NCBI GenBank assembly: GCA_013398015.1
Contig: VZRR01010329.1
Span: forward strand, 186,001 to 250,000
From: Oreocharis arfaki
Lineage: Eukaryota > Chordata > Aves > Passeriformes > Paramythiidae
DNA length: 64,000 nt
Reading direction: 5' to 3'
Positions 38,901-52,400 of the stretch are shown in pieces (position 1 is the stretch's first letter; each line of letters starts with the position of its first letter). Under the pieces are notes generated by a model, which saw only the letters and a list, made by a program, of their open reading frames with translations, was not told where the DNA came from and did not search any database. Position numbers and translations under genes: made by a program.

Positions 38901-41403
38901 ACATTTGGAACACTGCAGAAACTACTAGTTATATGGCATAATACTTAAATGAATAATTTTCATAACCAGTAAGAATATATTCTATGTAATGTAGGTTGAA
39001 CTATCTGTTGTTTTGTATTCAAAGCATTTACAGTGTCATAAAAAGCCCAGGAGGAAAAAACAATTCCAATGTCACACTCTTTCAGCATGGCAAACAGAAG
39101 CCTCAAAAAGATAACTTGTTCCCATTGGAAATCAAGACCTAAGGAATAAAGTAAAATATTTCAAGCATTATACAGATCACTGTTACTGACATGGTGTAAA
39201 ACATTGACAATAATATAAAAACCCTTTATGGGTCAAAATAATGCTTTAAAACTTGGAAATTAAATTCTGAAAAATTCTAAAAGTCAACATCTTGAAAAAT
39301 GTCTACTTCAAAAGTCTTCATCCATTGTGAACCTTCATCATATCTTACAATTAGAATTATTTTATTATCATCTTCTTTCGCTTTTCATGAAGAACTGCAA
39401 CAAAAAAAGTCCAACCAGCTGCTATTTTTTAAAGCATATTTGAACTGGCATTTCCCGAGCTTATGAAAAATGAAGCACTCTATTTTACTTACATGAATAA
39501 GGATGTTCTATATCCCACAGATGAATATTAATTTTTTTTCAGTTCTTCTCTATGATTTAAGAATGTTTAAAACTCACAGTCAAGGAGAAGTTCTGCTGCT
39601 AACAAACCTGTAACAAACCCATATTTCCAGGGATAATCATGTCAGCTGTCAGAGCACAGTGAGGAGCAGCTGGTTCACAAGGGGTGGTGAGCCAGGAGCT
39701 GAGGAGAATAACAAGGCAAGTGGGAGCAGCACCTTCTAGGAGTGAGGTTGTGGCGTGACAAATCTGGATGGTGATCAGGATCAGACATTATCCAGTGCTC
39801 TCCCAAGATGTCCACAGGGAGCCAGAGCTCTCACAGCAGTGGAGCTCCCTTGGACTCATCCAGTTAAATGCTTTACCTTTACCAAGCTCCCTCCTAGAAA
39901 GGGGATGCGCGTGTGGCCCTGACATCAATGCTACAACCCACGGCCTTAGTAGCTAAAGGTGCAGAGTATAATTGAATGAAATCCACATTTTATGTGAAGA
40001 AGTCATTCAAGAACGTGATTGGGTGACTTCATTAAAAAAAACAACCACTGTTGTTGCTTTTTTAAAATGCCCCAGAATGCCCTTTATTCAAGAATAAAAT
40101 AAATAAAGGCTATGGGTATATATTTATGAGGAAAAATTATCCATCAAAAATAGAGCATATAAGAATAGTCTGAGAAACACCTGTACTTGCCATACAGACA
40201 TGTTCCAAAGGCTTCTGCAGAGCTACACAAAATGAGTAATTATATCACAATTGCAGGTTTTAATGCACATGGGAAATACCCCATGTAAAACTAACTTATC
40301 ACTCATTTCATTTTTTAAAAAAACACCAGTTCCAAATTCCAGGGAGAGTAATGGAAACCTTAGCAAGCATGTCAGCAGGCCGCATGCAGGCTGAGCACTG
40401 CCTGCAACATTGATTTCTGCCTCCAGCAAGGGTCTACCTACAGGCATCAGCAACTAGAGGGTGAAAGAAATTATGAAGGGCTCGTTCATTTCCAATGGCT
40501 CCATCACTTGTCACCCAGTTCCTCAAAGGGGCAAATATCAGATGTGCTGTTGTTGCCTGTTCCAGGACAGCTAGAGACCTTATGCACTAGCCTTGCTCCC
40601 TTTGCCCAAATGGTAAAATAAGGACTACTGTAGCCAGTGTACAGATATCTGACGATGAAATTAATTTAGTTCCTACCTCACATATCAAGCATTGCAAAAA
40701 AAAAAATCCTGAAGAACATGAAAAAAGGAAAACTAATTTTTTTCCATTGCCTTTATTTTTTATCTTAAATTTTAATAGAAATTGAGACTGTTTAAATGCT
40801 CCACACATCAAGGCAATCTTTAAAACGTGGTGTGACTTCCAGCTAGAATAGGAGCATTTGGCATCTCAAAAAGCTTCTCATCTCCCTAAAAGGCCTCTTT
40901 TCATCTTTCTGAGAAAACTGAACAGTACAACAGAGACTTTCAAAACCTAGGTGAAAAATAAACAGCAACTTCAGCACACTTAATGAGGGAGCTTCAGATA
41001 TCTGTATCTCAGGTTTGGACTGTTTTAGTATAGCTACAATGATTTGACAAAAGTATGTTGGAGATTTAAACGGTTTCTGAGGATTTCTATAGCAGGCAGG
41101 GAAAAATCATGATGCTCAAAGGGCACTATTCTAAACAAATTGCTCTACTGGAATTGTTAGCTCCCTGCAACTTCTGCAGAGTCTTTGAATATTAGTGTAG
41201 AAACAGATTCACATTATTTAATATATTTCAATATGCAGTTGGAAGAATGACTAACACACAGGTATCATACCTATGTTTATTAGAAGAAAGTAAAGCCATT
41301 AAAGGACCCATTCATTTTGAGCAATTGCTCTGGAGCTGGGCTGATAATCAAATACTATAGGACACTATAGTACTGCTAGTGATCTTCAAAATTAATAGCA
41401 AAC

Positions 41404-41417
41404 ATATATATATATAT
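41404..41417 (+). repeat. Short (AT)n repeat
   Basis: Seven AT units embedded in a small palindrome (catatatatatatatg). Confidence 0.8.
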
Positions 41418-42349
41418 GTATAAAAGATTGAGATTTACAGAGTAAATACAGCAAGCAAAACAGTTTGTTCTCTTAGGGATATAAATCAAATAATGCCATC
41501 ATCTGTGGATATGAACAGCATTGTATGGTCACTGGTTGTTTACATGCCACAGCACAGCACAGGTGGTAGGAGTTGATTTTGCCTTGTTGTAAGGAAATCT
41601 CTGGGACCATATGCCATATCCACAGTGGATATCCTACAGACCAATCTCCCATGATGATCAGATATGTGTTTTGATCAGAATGTTATGCAAAGATCATTTA
41701 TCCTTAAAAATCATCTTAAAACTCTGTGCAAGGTATTCCTAAAGAAACACAGAGATTTTGCAAATTTTGTCTATTTTTCTATGCCTAACAGTGAGATGAG
41801 GTGGCACGCAACTGGCTCCTGGGAAGATATAACTACTTCATCATTTCTTTTGTGAAATTATGCTCGGTTTGTTTGGCTTTTAATATACATCACATTTTCC
41901 ATCACATGTAAATTTGATACTTAAGTTATTTGTGCGAAATTATTTATTATTGCTATATATATAATCAGGAAAATTTTGGAAACTTTTCTGCTTTTCAGGG
42001 GATTATCTTAACAACCTGTGAAAACATGTCAGCTGCTTTCTTATTAAAAGGAACTGATAGCTAACATGTTTTCATGAACTTAATTGCATATATATGAAGT
42101 CTGCCTTAAATTGTGGAGGGCTGGTATTTTGCTTGTTTTGTAACAAGATGCACTAAGATTATCTTACAAAAATGTGAAACATTTACTTTAGGGAATTGTT
42201 TGGGGTCTGAAATACTTCATGCACTGAATCATTTTCAACTAAAAAATGCAGAAAATCAAATTCTTAGTTTTACTTTTAGCCAATCCCAAAACACCAACTG
42301 GATAGAAACTCTTTTTAAGGACTAAATTACAAGAAGTTTCATGTCATAC

Positions 42350-42446
42350 AATCATGGAATCATAGAATAGTTTGGATTGGAAGTGACCTTAAAGATTACT
42401 TAGTTCCAACTCCCTGCTGTGGGCAGGGACACCTTTCACTAGACTT
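42350..42446 (-). mobile_element. CR1 3' fragment, minus strand, downstream of COLEC11
   Basis: The reverse complement of a CR1 3' end: aatcatggaatcatagaata tail, then gtttggattggaagtgacct and ctgtgggcagggacaccttt. It lies just past the possible COLEC11 polyadenylation signals. Confidence 0.8.
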
Positions 42447-43082
42447 TGTCCTCCCCCACCATTAAAATTCAGTTTATTTAAATGCTTTTTGGTCATACAT
42501 CTGTGAACAGTTTAATAAAGAAACATTACAAAATTGGTAGGAATCCCAATTTGTTGGTTTGCTTTGGTGAGTTAATTTTAAAAAAAAAAAGTTGTAACTT
42601 CAAAAAACCTACAGTAATATTTGTACTTATTAACTAGAGTATACAAAATATTTCTCTTGCTGCCAAAATATCCCTGTAGCACTACAAGTAATTAGTAGTT
42701 ATAACTACAAATTTTACTAAGATAAAAGAATATTAGGAATCTAATTCTAATCATTCTAACAACTAGAGGCCAAATTCTGCTTTCCCTTACAGTCATGTAA
42801 TCACATTTGATAACTGTTGTAAGGGCAAAATTTAGCCCCAAATACATTTTTATCTAAATAATATATTTTCCTACATTAAAAAAACCCAACCAAGCTATGC
42901 CTTATTACTGCTCTTCCCTTCTGAAGGGTAAATACTGATATTTGAAATACCTAAACTGTATTTACAGCTGTACAACACTGATGCCGCGTGCTTGCAAAAT
43001 TCCACTTGTACTCTATAAACATGGAGTAACTTGTACGATTGTCTTAAACATTTTTCCTAAGATAAAGAATAAGCAGAGCAGC
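42447..43082 (-). other. COLEC11: COLEC11 3' untranslated region and possible polyadenylation sites
   Basis: AT-rich sequence directly after the COLEC11 stop codon. Reading on the minus strand, ATTAAA at 42511-42516 and AATAAA at 42473-42478 are the first hexamers I could find, about 570-610 bases past the stop, before a CR1 remnant begins. The true transcript end cannot be fixed from sequence alone. Confidence 0.4.
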
Positions 43083-43474
43083 TTAGACATTTTCTTTGTC
43101 AAATTCGCACACAAAATACATGGTGATGTGACACGCGACATCATTCCAGCCTCCAGACGCCACCATCTCCACACAGTCCTCCTCGTCGTAAGCGTTGTTG
43201 GGCTCCCCGCTGCGCCATTTGTTGAAGGTCTGCATGGGCGACCGGTCAGAATAGACGAAATTCCCCTCTTTCTCCAGGTCGTTAATCCCAATGAAGACCC
43301 TGGTGAGCCCAGCCTGGTTGATGTACGAGGCAATCAGGTTGTTGGCAGTCTCATCCTTGGGCATGCTCAGCGTCCCTCCTCTTCCGTGGCAGTACAGCTG
43401 GGCTTCCTTGTACCTCTTCTCCTCCTTCACCAGCAGATAGATCTTATTATCTGTCTCACGCACGCCGGCGACAG
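43083..43474 (-). CDS. COLEC11: COLEC11 coding exon 6: C-type lectin domain and stop
   Basis: This exon codes residues 142 (shared) to 271 and the TAA at 43083-43085. It opens with AVAGVRET after the acceptor ctcccccgcag. The domain holds the four conserved cysteines (170, 242, 256, 264), EPNNAYDEEDC with the EPN sugar/calcium site, and WNDVAC. Glu232, Asn234, Asn252 and Asp253 are the expected calcium ligands. The exon is much more GC- and CpG-rich than its surroundings. An open frame on the opposite strand (42942-43496) is only the antisense shadow of this conserved exon. Confidence 0.97.
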
Positions 43475-46400
43475 CTGCGGGGGAGGGCAGTGCTGAAAAG
43501 TGAGCACTCGCATTTCTATAAACCAAGTCACTGCACACCCCAAAATAGCTTCACAAATCAGATGTGGAACGGTGACACTCTCTACGAGCGATTACACCGA
43601 TGAGGCAACAAGAAAGGAAAACAGTTATATAAAATTAACATACCATTTTTTATGAATTTTAGTTCTGTTGTCAGCTGGGCTACTTGAATATCCATTTCAC
43701 CAATAGCCTTCCTTAGCTGACTGCACTCACAAGGGATGCCTGTGAAATGATATAGATACACCCAAATCAAAAAGCTTCCCGATTTCAACAATTATCTCAA
43801 CAATTTTATGAAAAGGCCCAGCGTGGCAGCCCTGGAGAAAGCTGTCCTGCAAATAACAGACAGAAAGTTAGAGCCTTCACTATCCTGCACCATTATATGA
43901 TTCTCAGGGTTGTCTGGGCCTGTGCAGAACAGCTCAGTTCACTTCCCACAAATCATCAGCCCTGAATAATTAGCACTAACCTAAACACAGATAGATATTC
44001 TCTGAAAAAAACCCACAGTATTTTTTAACTAAAAACATTTACCAAAAAACCCCATTTTCAGTAAAATTATCTTCTTTAGTTTTCTCAAAGACTTCTTTCA
44101 CAGCAAAAAACACTGAGAGTTCTTCACAAGGGACATAACACAGCAGATCCAAAATTCCAGCCACATAATGCACATAATTACCTGCAAAATGCAGTTCTGT
44201 GGTTTTGAAATGACAGAATTTACAATACTTCTGAGAATAAAATTAGACAATAGAAAATCATCTATTAACCCAAATTGGTAGAGGTTTGACAAAGATAATC
44301 TGAATGGGAATACTAAAAGGATAATTGTTGCATCTATGACCACAAATCTCAAAATGAGGATCAATTACAGTTTGCATTTATTAGAGTTTGCAGTTCTGTA
44401 TGTAATTATTGAAATCTGCATTGGACTACCCAATTACTCAGCTCAGTTGTCTAAGTCAATCTAAGCACAGGGTACTTGCCTTGCAAAACTGTGCATGCTG
44501 GCCAGGTGCATGGCATGCTGGCTCAAGAATTAGAGTGACAAATGGAGAAATCTAATCCGTGCACCTCCGATGCACTCTGCCAGGAAGGGATGAATTCAGT
44601 CAAATCCAAACCTGCCACTCTTGAAAGGCTTACACTTCTTACGCCAGGCTGTTTCTCTAGAACATCTACATACCCCTGGAAGATCCATGTACCTCCATAT
44701 AAGAATCTAGAGAGGGGGTGACAGGAAGATGGAGCCAGGCTGAGCTTGGTGGTGCCAAGCAATAGGACGGGAGGCAACAGGCAGAAACTGATGCACAGGA
44801 AGTTCCACCTGAACATGAGGAAGAACTTCTTTACTGTGCACAGGAACAGATTGCTCAGAGAGGCTGTGGAGTCTCCCTCACTGGAGATACTCAAGAACTG
44901 TCTGGACACAACCCTGTGCCATGTGCTCTGGGATTACCCTGCTTGAGCAGAGGTTGGACCAGATGACCCACTGTAGTCCCTTCCAACCTGATCCGTTCTG
45001 TAATTCTGTAATCTGTATTCTTGACAATCTCCTGCTCCTATAACAATAATCTATGGACCGGCAGGAGCATCCAACCTGCTCCTTTGTGTTGACTGGAAGA
45101 CCAAGTGAGATACGCAGATATGTCTCTTTGCACTGGTGATGAATGATACAGTCTGCACTTCGGTTCCCAGTAGGCTTCTGGAGAGATTACTTCTCTGAGA
45201 AGGTATGAGATACTGTTTTAGCACATACACTGCAAGTCCAGCAACTACTGCAACTTCAATGGTTTTGAGTCATTTGAAAATATCACAGTGAAATATTACA
45301 GTACCTATGCAAAAATCAGTCATTATTTCTCCCAGTATGTAAACACATGTATTTTTAGTGATGAAAAGTCTTTCACATAAACGGGGTGTGTTATGAATTA
45401 CCTGGGTCCCCATTAGGACCTGGTGGTCCTATGTCACCATTATCTCCTTTTTCACCTGAAGACATGAAAAATAGTATAATGTTAATGCAGCCTTTTCTGT
45501 CAATAGTTCAATTAGCACTTATTTATTTTTTCTCTAATAAAATTAAAATGTGGAAAGTAGAAATATGCCCAAGCAAAAATAAAGATTTTTCTGTCCTTGT
45601 CATTCCACAGCAAAGGTCAGCCAAAGCTATGAAACTTGAACCCAAATAATACCTACCAATATCCACTTCATGAAATTCATAAACTTCACAGAACCAGTAA
45701 ATTCAGATGCTGTAGAGGGAAAAGTGCTGGATATGCCTAAATTTTGAATCATAATCTAGATGCTTAGGTAAACATTGGTCCAAATGATGTAACCAAAGTC
45801 GCATAGGAAGCCTATGGACTAGCCAACATAAGAAAGCACATCTTCTGGCTCTTAAAAGTCTGCCAAAGTACAGCACATCTTCCCATCTGTTTTCTTAACT
45901 GTCCACACTTGTGTGACAGTGCAAAGTTCTTTATTTACCCTCAAACCAGGATAATCACAGTGCTTTAAGACTAAATATAGTGCTGTCACAGCAAAAGATA
46001 ACTGATTGAGAGATCTCAGTGGCCTGGCTAACCACAGTGTGAGAAAATTCCTGCTAAGGTAAACTCTGAGACTTGTTAGCCATTTTTCAAGCCCCAAAAC
46101 TTTACTCAAACAGAAATGATCATACATTTTTCACCTGAAACAGAAATGGAGAAACAATTGAATTAAACATACCTTTTGAACCAATAGGACCAATTTTTCC
46201 ATGCCGTCCTATGCTGCCTTTCTGTCCTTTGTCCCCCATTTCTCCTACACGTAACAGAAAGATGAAAGGCACAAGGTAGCAACATTGTCTGATTCATTCA
46301 GGTTCTACTGTTTGCAATATCAGTTTTTACAATGAACAAAACCATGCTATATCCCAAACATTTATTGAACTCCAGAGGTCCAGCTTAATCCTTGTGAAGA

Positions 46401-49400
46401 ACCTATGCATAGCAACCTAGACAGTGATTTTCTCTTTGCTAAGCAATTGACATTAACAAGGCATGAAGGTGTAATTGTCAACAGCTCTTGGCTGAAAGCC
46501 AGTGGGAAAACTTCTTTCAGCTGATCATGACAGAATTATGCTGAAAATGAAGAGAAGGGGATGTTGCATTCAAACAAGGATCAGCAGATTAAAACTACCA
46601 TGGAGCTGAGAAGACCTAAAGGAGGCAAACGCAGCTGACATTTCATCTCAGACAGTGACTCCACTGTAACTGAGTGCTGGCTTCGGCCCCATTACTTATT
46701 CATACTATATTAATATTGTCATATGAGATAGGTTTCCCACTGTACCACACTATTAAAGGAGAGTGGGTATGGAGTGACTACAGGGATGAATGCCTTCTGA
46801 GGCTCCCATCCTGCAGAAATCCAAGACAAAGACTGCTTTAGGAAATATTTATGAAGTTGTTTTCAATGATTGTTGAAAAGACTGCTTCTTGGTTAAAGCA
46901 GCATCTGCTATGCACTGCTCAACTACACAGGTGCAAGGAAACAATGAGACAAGCTAGGAGGAAAATCTACCATAGGGATCCAGCAACTGGACTTGTACAA
47001 ATTGTCATAGCTCAGCCTCAGTCGTGGATCCATGACAACTGAAGATCTCTTGCCCCCTGTTGCTACTGCAGCTGGACAGACATACATATTTTTGAAAGAC
47101 TGATAATTTATGACCCATTTTGTCATTACCTTTAACTTAAAAGTGAAACCAATAACAAGTTTCAGAATATAAACAGATCACTGCTGGGCTAAGAGATGTC
47201 ATCTCTATTATTCCATGAAGTCTCAAGCAACTCTTGTCGCTTGATGGCATGAGCCAGAAAGAAACAACTTCCTCTGAACTGAGAGAAGCCAAATGTGTGT
47301 GGTTTATTGGTCTAATTAATTATTGGCAGGTCCTACAATCAATGATTTTCATTTGTTTCTAATAAGTGTCAAATTCAGACACTACTGGACACAGACTTTC
47401 ACCAGAAACTAAAAATATTTTTCTCTTATCTATTCGTACTGGATGTATCAGCTTGTAATCAGTTTATCAAGTTGCTCTGAAAATGATGTTTCTTGCTTTG
47501 CATATTAATGAATTGGGCTTACCATTACAGATTGTCAAATGTTTGAATGCTTTCTCTTTTCAGGCTGCTACACCTGAAATTAAATAAACTCATAGATCTA
47601 ATGCATAAATAAAATAAAACATATAAAATTATTTCACTTTTTTTCTCGCAAAAATTGCCCAGAAAATGAACTGCTTCTCTGTCACAGCCAGTAAAACCTA
47701 TGTGCTGTGCTCAGAAGTAAAAGGAAAATGTGTTATCTCAAGCAATGAAGACATACATTAAACCTCCTTTGCTCATTAAAAGAACTGTTCACATTTGGGT
47801 TTCTCTTACAGTGACTAACCCCTGCTTCCACTCCAGGGGCTTGCTTATTCTGCTTCTTCTGCAGAATAAATCACAAAGTTTCAAGAGAGACCCATCTGCC
47901 TTCAGGGTTTCAAAAGTTTTAATACCTTTTGTAAAACCCTTTTTAGTGGTCCTATGGTTGTCAAAAATGCAGTCTAAGGAGTCTTAATGAAGTCAGGAAG
48001 TGATAGCTGGAAAGAAATGGGGACAATAAAAGAAATTAAGTCTCCATAGACCAAAAGTAGGAAATCAAACACAAAGTTTGATTAGAGAACTGAAGAAAGT
48101 CATCTGTCATCTCTCAGATGAAGGTAGCATACACTGGAACCAATTATAGAAGATTTAAAGGATTTGAGAAGGAGCTGAAGAGAAGGAAATTCTAAGTGAT
48201 CTTCTTGGTGGCTTTTTCAGGCCCACAAACAAAAGAAGAAATAAAATTCCAGAGATGAATGGTGGACTGCAAAACAAGTGAAAAAGTGAGGGGGTTGACT
48301 CTGTGCAATACTATAAATGGGGGTCATACAGTATGGGCAATCTCTTCAGGATTAGTTGGAACAGACAAGAAGTATAAAACTACCTAGAAAAAGGCATCAA
48401 CAGGACAAATCTAGCAGAAACGCAAATTCACCATGTCACAGACAAATTTAATTGAATCATGTTAAAAAGAAGAGAGCAGTAGTTTTCTTCTCAAATTCAA
48501 GGATTTTAAGACAAATCAAATCAAACTCATGATTGGACATAGAGGACATCACAGACACCTACCTAACAAGGAAAGTAGAAGTGTACCAAACCACACCAAA
48601 GGCCTCTTGAATCTAGTGCCATCTTTGACAGCAATCTGCAGAGGATACTTAGAAAAAGAACATAAGATATAGATGAAGACTAAAAAGCCTTTCCCCCAGT
48701 GTACCTCAATAGTCTTGCAGCAGTCAGTGTTCCCAATGCAAGTAGCTAGCCTGACTTGAATAAGAATAGTATTTTTAAAGGATATAATGATGCTATAGTA
48801 GTAATCTACATTCAGGACACTTCATTTTTAAAAAACTATTGGCAACTGGAAATCAGAAAATTCCAAATATGTCAACAGGCTACGGAACTGCTTTACACTG
48901 AAAAATCTTAATTATCCACACCAATGAAGGTCGGTGATTGGTGAGGGAACAGTGGCTACAATAAGTTACATGGATCATCTAGTACCAAACCGCTTCCATG
49001 GGCAGGGACACCTTCTACTAAACCAGGGCCCCATCCAACATACTCTTGAACACCCTTTGAGGGATGGAGCATCCATAGCTTCTCTGGGAAACTTGTTTCA
49101 GTGTCTCACCACCCTCACAGTAAAGAATTTCTTCCTTCTATCTCATCTAAACCTGCCCTCTTTCAGTTTAAAGCCATTCTTCCTTGTCCTATTATTACAT
49201 GCCCTCATAAAAAGTCTCTTTCCAGCTTTCTTGTAGGTCCCCTTTACTGGAAGGTGCTCTAAGGTGTCCCTGGAGCCTTCTCTTCTGCATGTTGAAGAAG
49301 CCCAGCTCTCTCAGCCTGTCTTCAAGGCAGAGGTGCCCCATTCCTCTGACCATTTTGTGGCTCTCCTCCAGACTTGCTCCAGCAGGTCCATGTACATTTT

Positions 49401-52400
49401 ATGTTGAGGGACCAAGAGCCAGATGCAGGGCTCCAGCTGGGGTTCTCGTAAGAGAGGAGTAGAGTGGGACAATCACTTCCCTTGACCTGCTGCCCACGCT
49501 GCTGTTGATGCAGCCAGAGGTGGAGTTGGATTTCTGGGCTGCAAGGGCACATGACCAGCTCATGCTGAGCTTCTCTTCAACCAACAGCCCCAAGCTCTTC
49601 GCCTCCAGGCTGCTCTCAGTCCGTTCTCTGCCCAGTCTGTATTTGTGCTTGGGATTGCCCTAACCCAGGTGCAAGACCTTGCACTTGGTGTTGTTGAACT
49701 TTGCAGGCCACCTCAAGCCTGTCCAGGTCTCTCTAGATGGCATTCTTTCCCTCCAGCATGTCAACCATACCACACAGTTTGGCAGTTTGGCAAACTTGCT
49801 GAGGGTGCCCTCGATCCCACTATCTGTGTCACCAACAATGTTAAAACAAATATTCTTATATGAATGAACAGTGTATAATCACAGGTGGCATTTGATATAG
49901 TTGGGGCAAATTAATTTCACCCAGCATTAGCCATCTTAAAGTTAGGGGTTTTAGTCTAAGATATTTATCTAAACTCCCATGGTAGGCAATGGAAAAATAA
50001 ACACCTCTCAGTAGTGATCCATCCAACTCAAATTAGATAGGTATCATAATGACAAAGTGAAATTTTAAAAGCTTTGCATAAAAAACAGGAGGAAAAAAAA
50101 AGAGTAAACTATTATCAATATATACTGGCTAGAAATCAGAATAAGTAGAAAATTTGCAAAGGGAACTAAAGATAGTGAGAAAAAATCCAGTCTGGGAAGG
50201 CAGCAGAAAAGTTTAAAGGAATTAAAAGTACATTCAAACCAAAAATGAAAATAGTACAGTACATTCCTGAATGGAGGAGTTTCTATTCAGAGGCAAGCAA
50301 AGACAAATAACTGCCCTCATGAAACAGTCTTGCTAGAATTATGTTAACGGTATAATACCAAGATTCTTCAGACCAATGGTCCCTCTAGCCCAAGACTTTG
50401 TTTCCTGTGGTGGCAGCAGAAGGTGCAGTACCAGAAGATCCCACAACCCCAGGCACCATATGCAGTCCTTTGCAGGTGGAATTGCTGGATTTGTCCCCAG
50501 CAGCTTCAGAGTACCTCCTAGTTCAGGTATGATGGGATCTGGTGATTCTGTAACCTCAATTATAACCTACTCAGACTACTCTGTACAGATGCAAGACTCT
50601 CAGCCTATCCAGTTTATCCTTATGAGGCAGCTCCTCTTTGTCACATTTTTGGTGCCCATCTCTTACGTCTCAAGTCCTACTTGAGAGAGAGAGGCCAGAA
50701 GCACATTCATTACTTGACACAGTGCATGTCAGGCTTTTGTATAGAACAAAATCAGCTGCAAAAAGAAGATTCCTGTTTTGTCCTTTGTCCTTCTGTCATC
50801 CTTTTGTAATGATGGGCAGTGTTCTGTTGGCCTTGGGACTCTTGTGAATGACTTCAGGGCAGTCCTTGAGTTTTAAGTGACAGTTTTGGGTTTTGGCATC
50901 GTGTAAGTATGGATTAAATCATGCATCCCTAATGTCCCCAGGCAATATATTTATTTACACTGAAGTCCATCTGCCATCTTTTTGCCCACTCAGTTTAGCA
51001 GGATTTTCTCAAAATCCTATTGAGTTCAGGTGGAACTTAAAGACAGTTTTGAACCACATACCCACTTTTTGAATTCACAACTGTCAATGTCAGGACTTTT
51101 ATATGGAATACTGCCTGCAGCACTCCTTAGTGAGCAATAAAATCATGTAGAAATCGACTCAGAAATGCAAAGGATTGATTGATTACATATTAATGAGCAA
51201 TCAGTAATAATAAAATATAAATTAAGATATTATTACCTCTTTTTAGAATTTGATTATACAAATGACTGAGCACTCTGGCTCCAATCCAGTTAAATTAATG
51301 AGTCTTCTCTTCTACTTAAGAGGCTGTGCCTGTATTAGTAAACTAAATGGCTGGGGCTGTTCCCTGGCTCTGGGAACCAGGTGGCCAAGAATGGTATACG
51401 CCATGATACTGTACTCTTCAAGCCAGGATAATCTTGCAAGCTGCTCATTTGTGTTAGCTCCCAAATTATGCCCAGGTATTGCCAGGGAAAGCGCTATCCG
51501 GCAAAAGCCAAAATCACTGTGCTCACACTGCAAAGGTAGAGAGTTGAGTTCCAAGCCCAAGAACAGTATGTGGCTCTGCTTCACATACCATTAGAGTTGT
51601 ACATAAATTAAGTACAGTGTATAAAGGCTGAAATTAAAATACTAAAATAATATATATATTAAATGGTTATAGCACTAAGAAAATTGAAATATCTTGAAGA
51701 ACACATTTTTAATGTGGTGTTCCTCTGATGTCACATTCCAAGTGTAAATTCACCTTCCCCTCCTTATTTGGATTGCTGTAAGGTACTCTGGGACTATACA
51801 CAGGACTGTACCATTACTGTTACTGCTACTGAAGTATCGGTGTGGAATTTGAATACATGAAAGTTATGGCCTCACACACTGCACCAGGACTCAATTAAGT
51901 AACTGAGTTTACTCCCAGCATGGGAGAGCACAGTACAGCCATCAGAGCAAGTGGGGAAAGTTAATTCTGTGAGCTTCACACCCCAAAACTTGCACTGCAG
52001 TACACACTGCTTTCGTCTGGAACAACCATTGTACTCAACCCAGTGCTCCATGCTTTACATAAGGCCAACACAGTTTTATATTCTGCTGACATACTATGCA
52101 TCATAATTGGCCTATACAATTAATTAAAAACAATGAGGGGAGTAAGTGGAATTTAACCTTAATCAGCACCCAAAGACATCAGTATGTCTGATGTCACCCT
52201 GAAGCATCAGGACAGCCAGAATGAGATTTATTTCAGGTAAGCACCAGAAAGTTTTAATGTTTACCAGTTTTTGAGTTACCAAAATCTGAAAATATCATGA
52301 GGAAAGGATATGATAGTGCTGCATTTGCAGCACTTTCTGATCTTGAGCTGTTCATTTCAGGTCAAACATGCCATAAGAAAATAGTTTCTTTTGTAAGTTA

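Larger units (their letters stand above)
28213..42349. other. Long noncoding stretch downstream of COLEC11
   Basis: About 14 kb of mostly AT-rich DNA with many short chance open frames, none with recognisable domains. It includes the candidate exon at 29885-29944, a CCAAT/TATA-like pair near 38591-38614 and the (AT)n repeat. I looked for allantoicase (the next gene in human) and found no signature. Confidence 0.55.

Noticed and set aside
43013..43333. 106-codon minus-strand frame overlapping the lectin exon
   Set aside because: An out-of-frame shadow of the same exon; no family resemblance.
42942..43496. 184-codon open frame on the plus strand
   Set aside because: It is antisense to the GC-rich lectin exon of COLEC11, whose minus-strand frame has clear domain identity.
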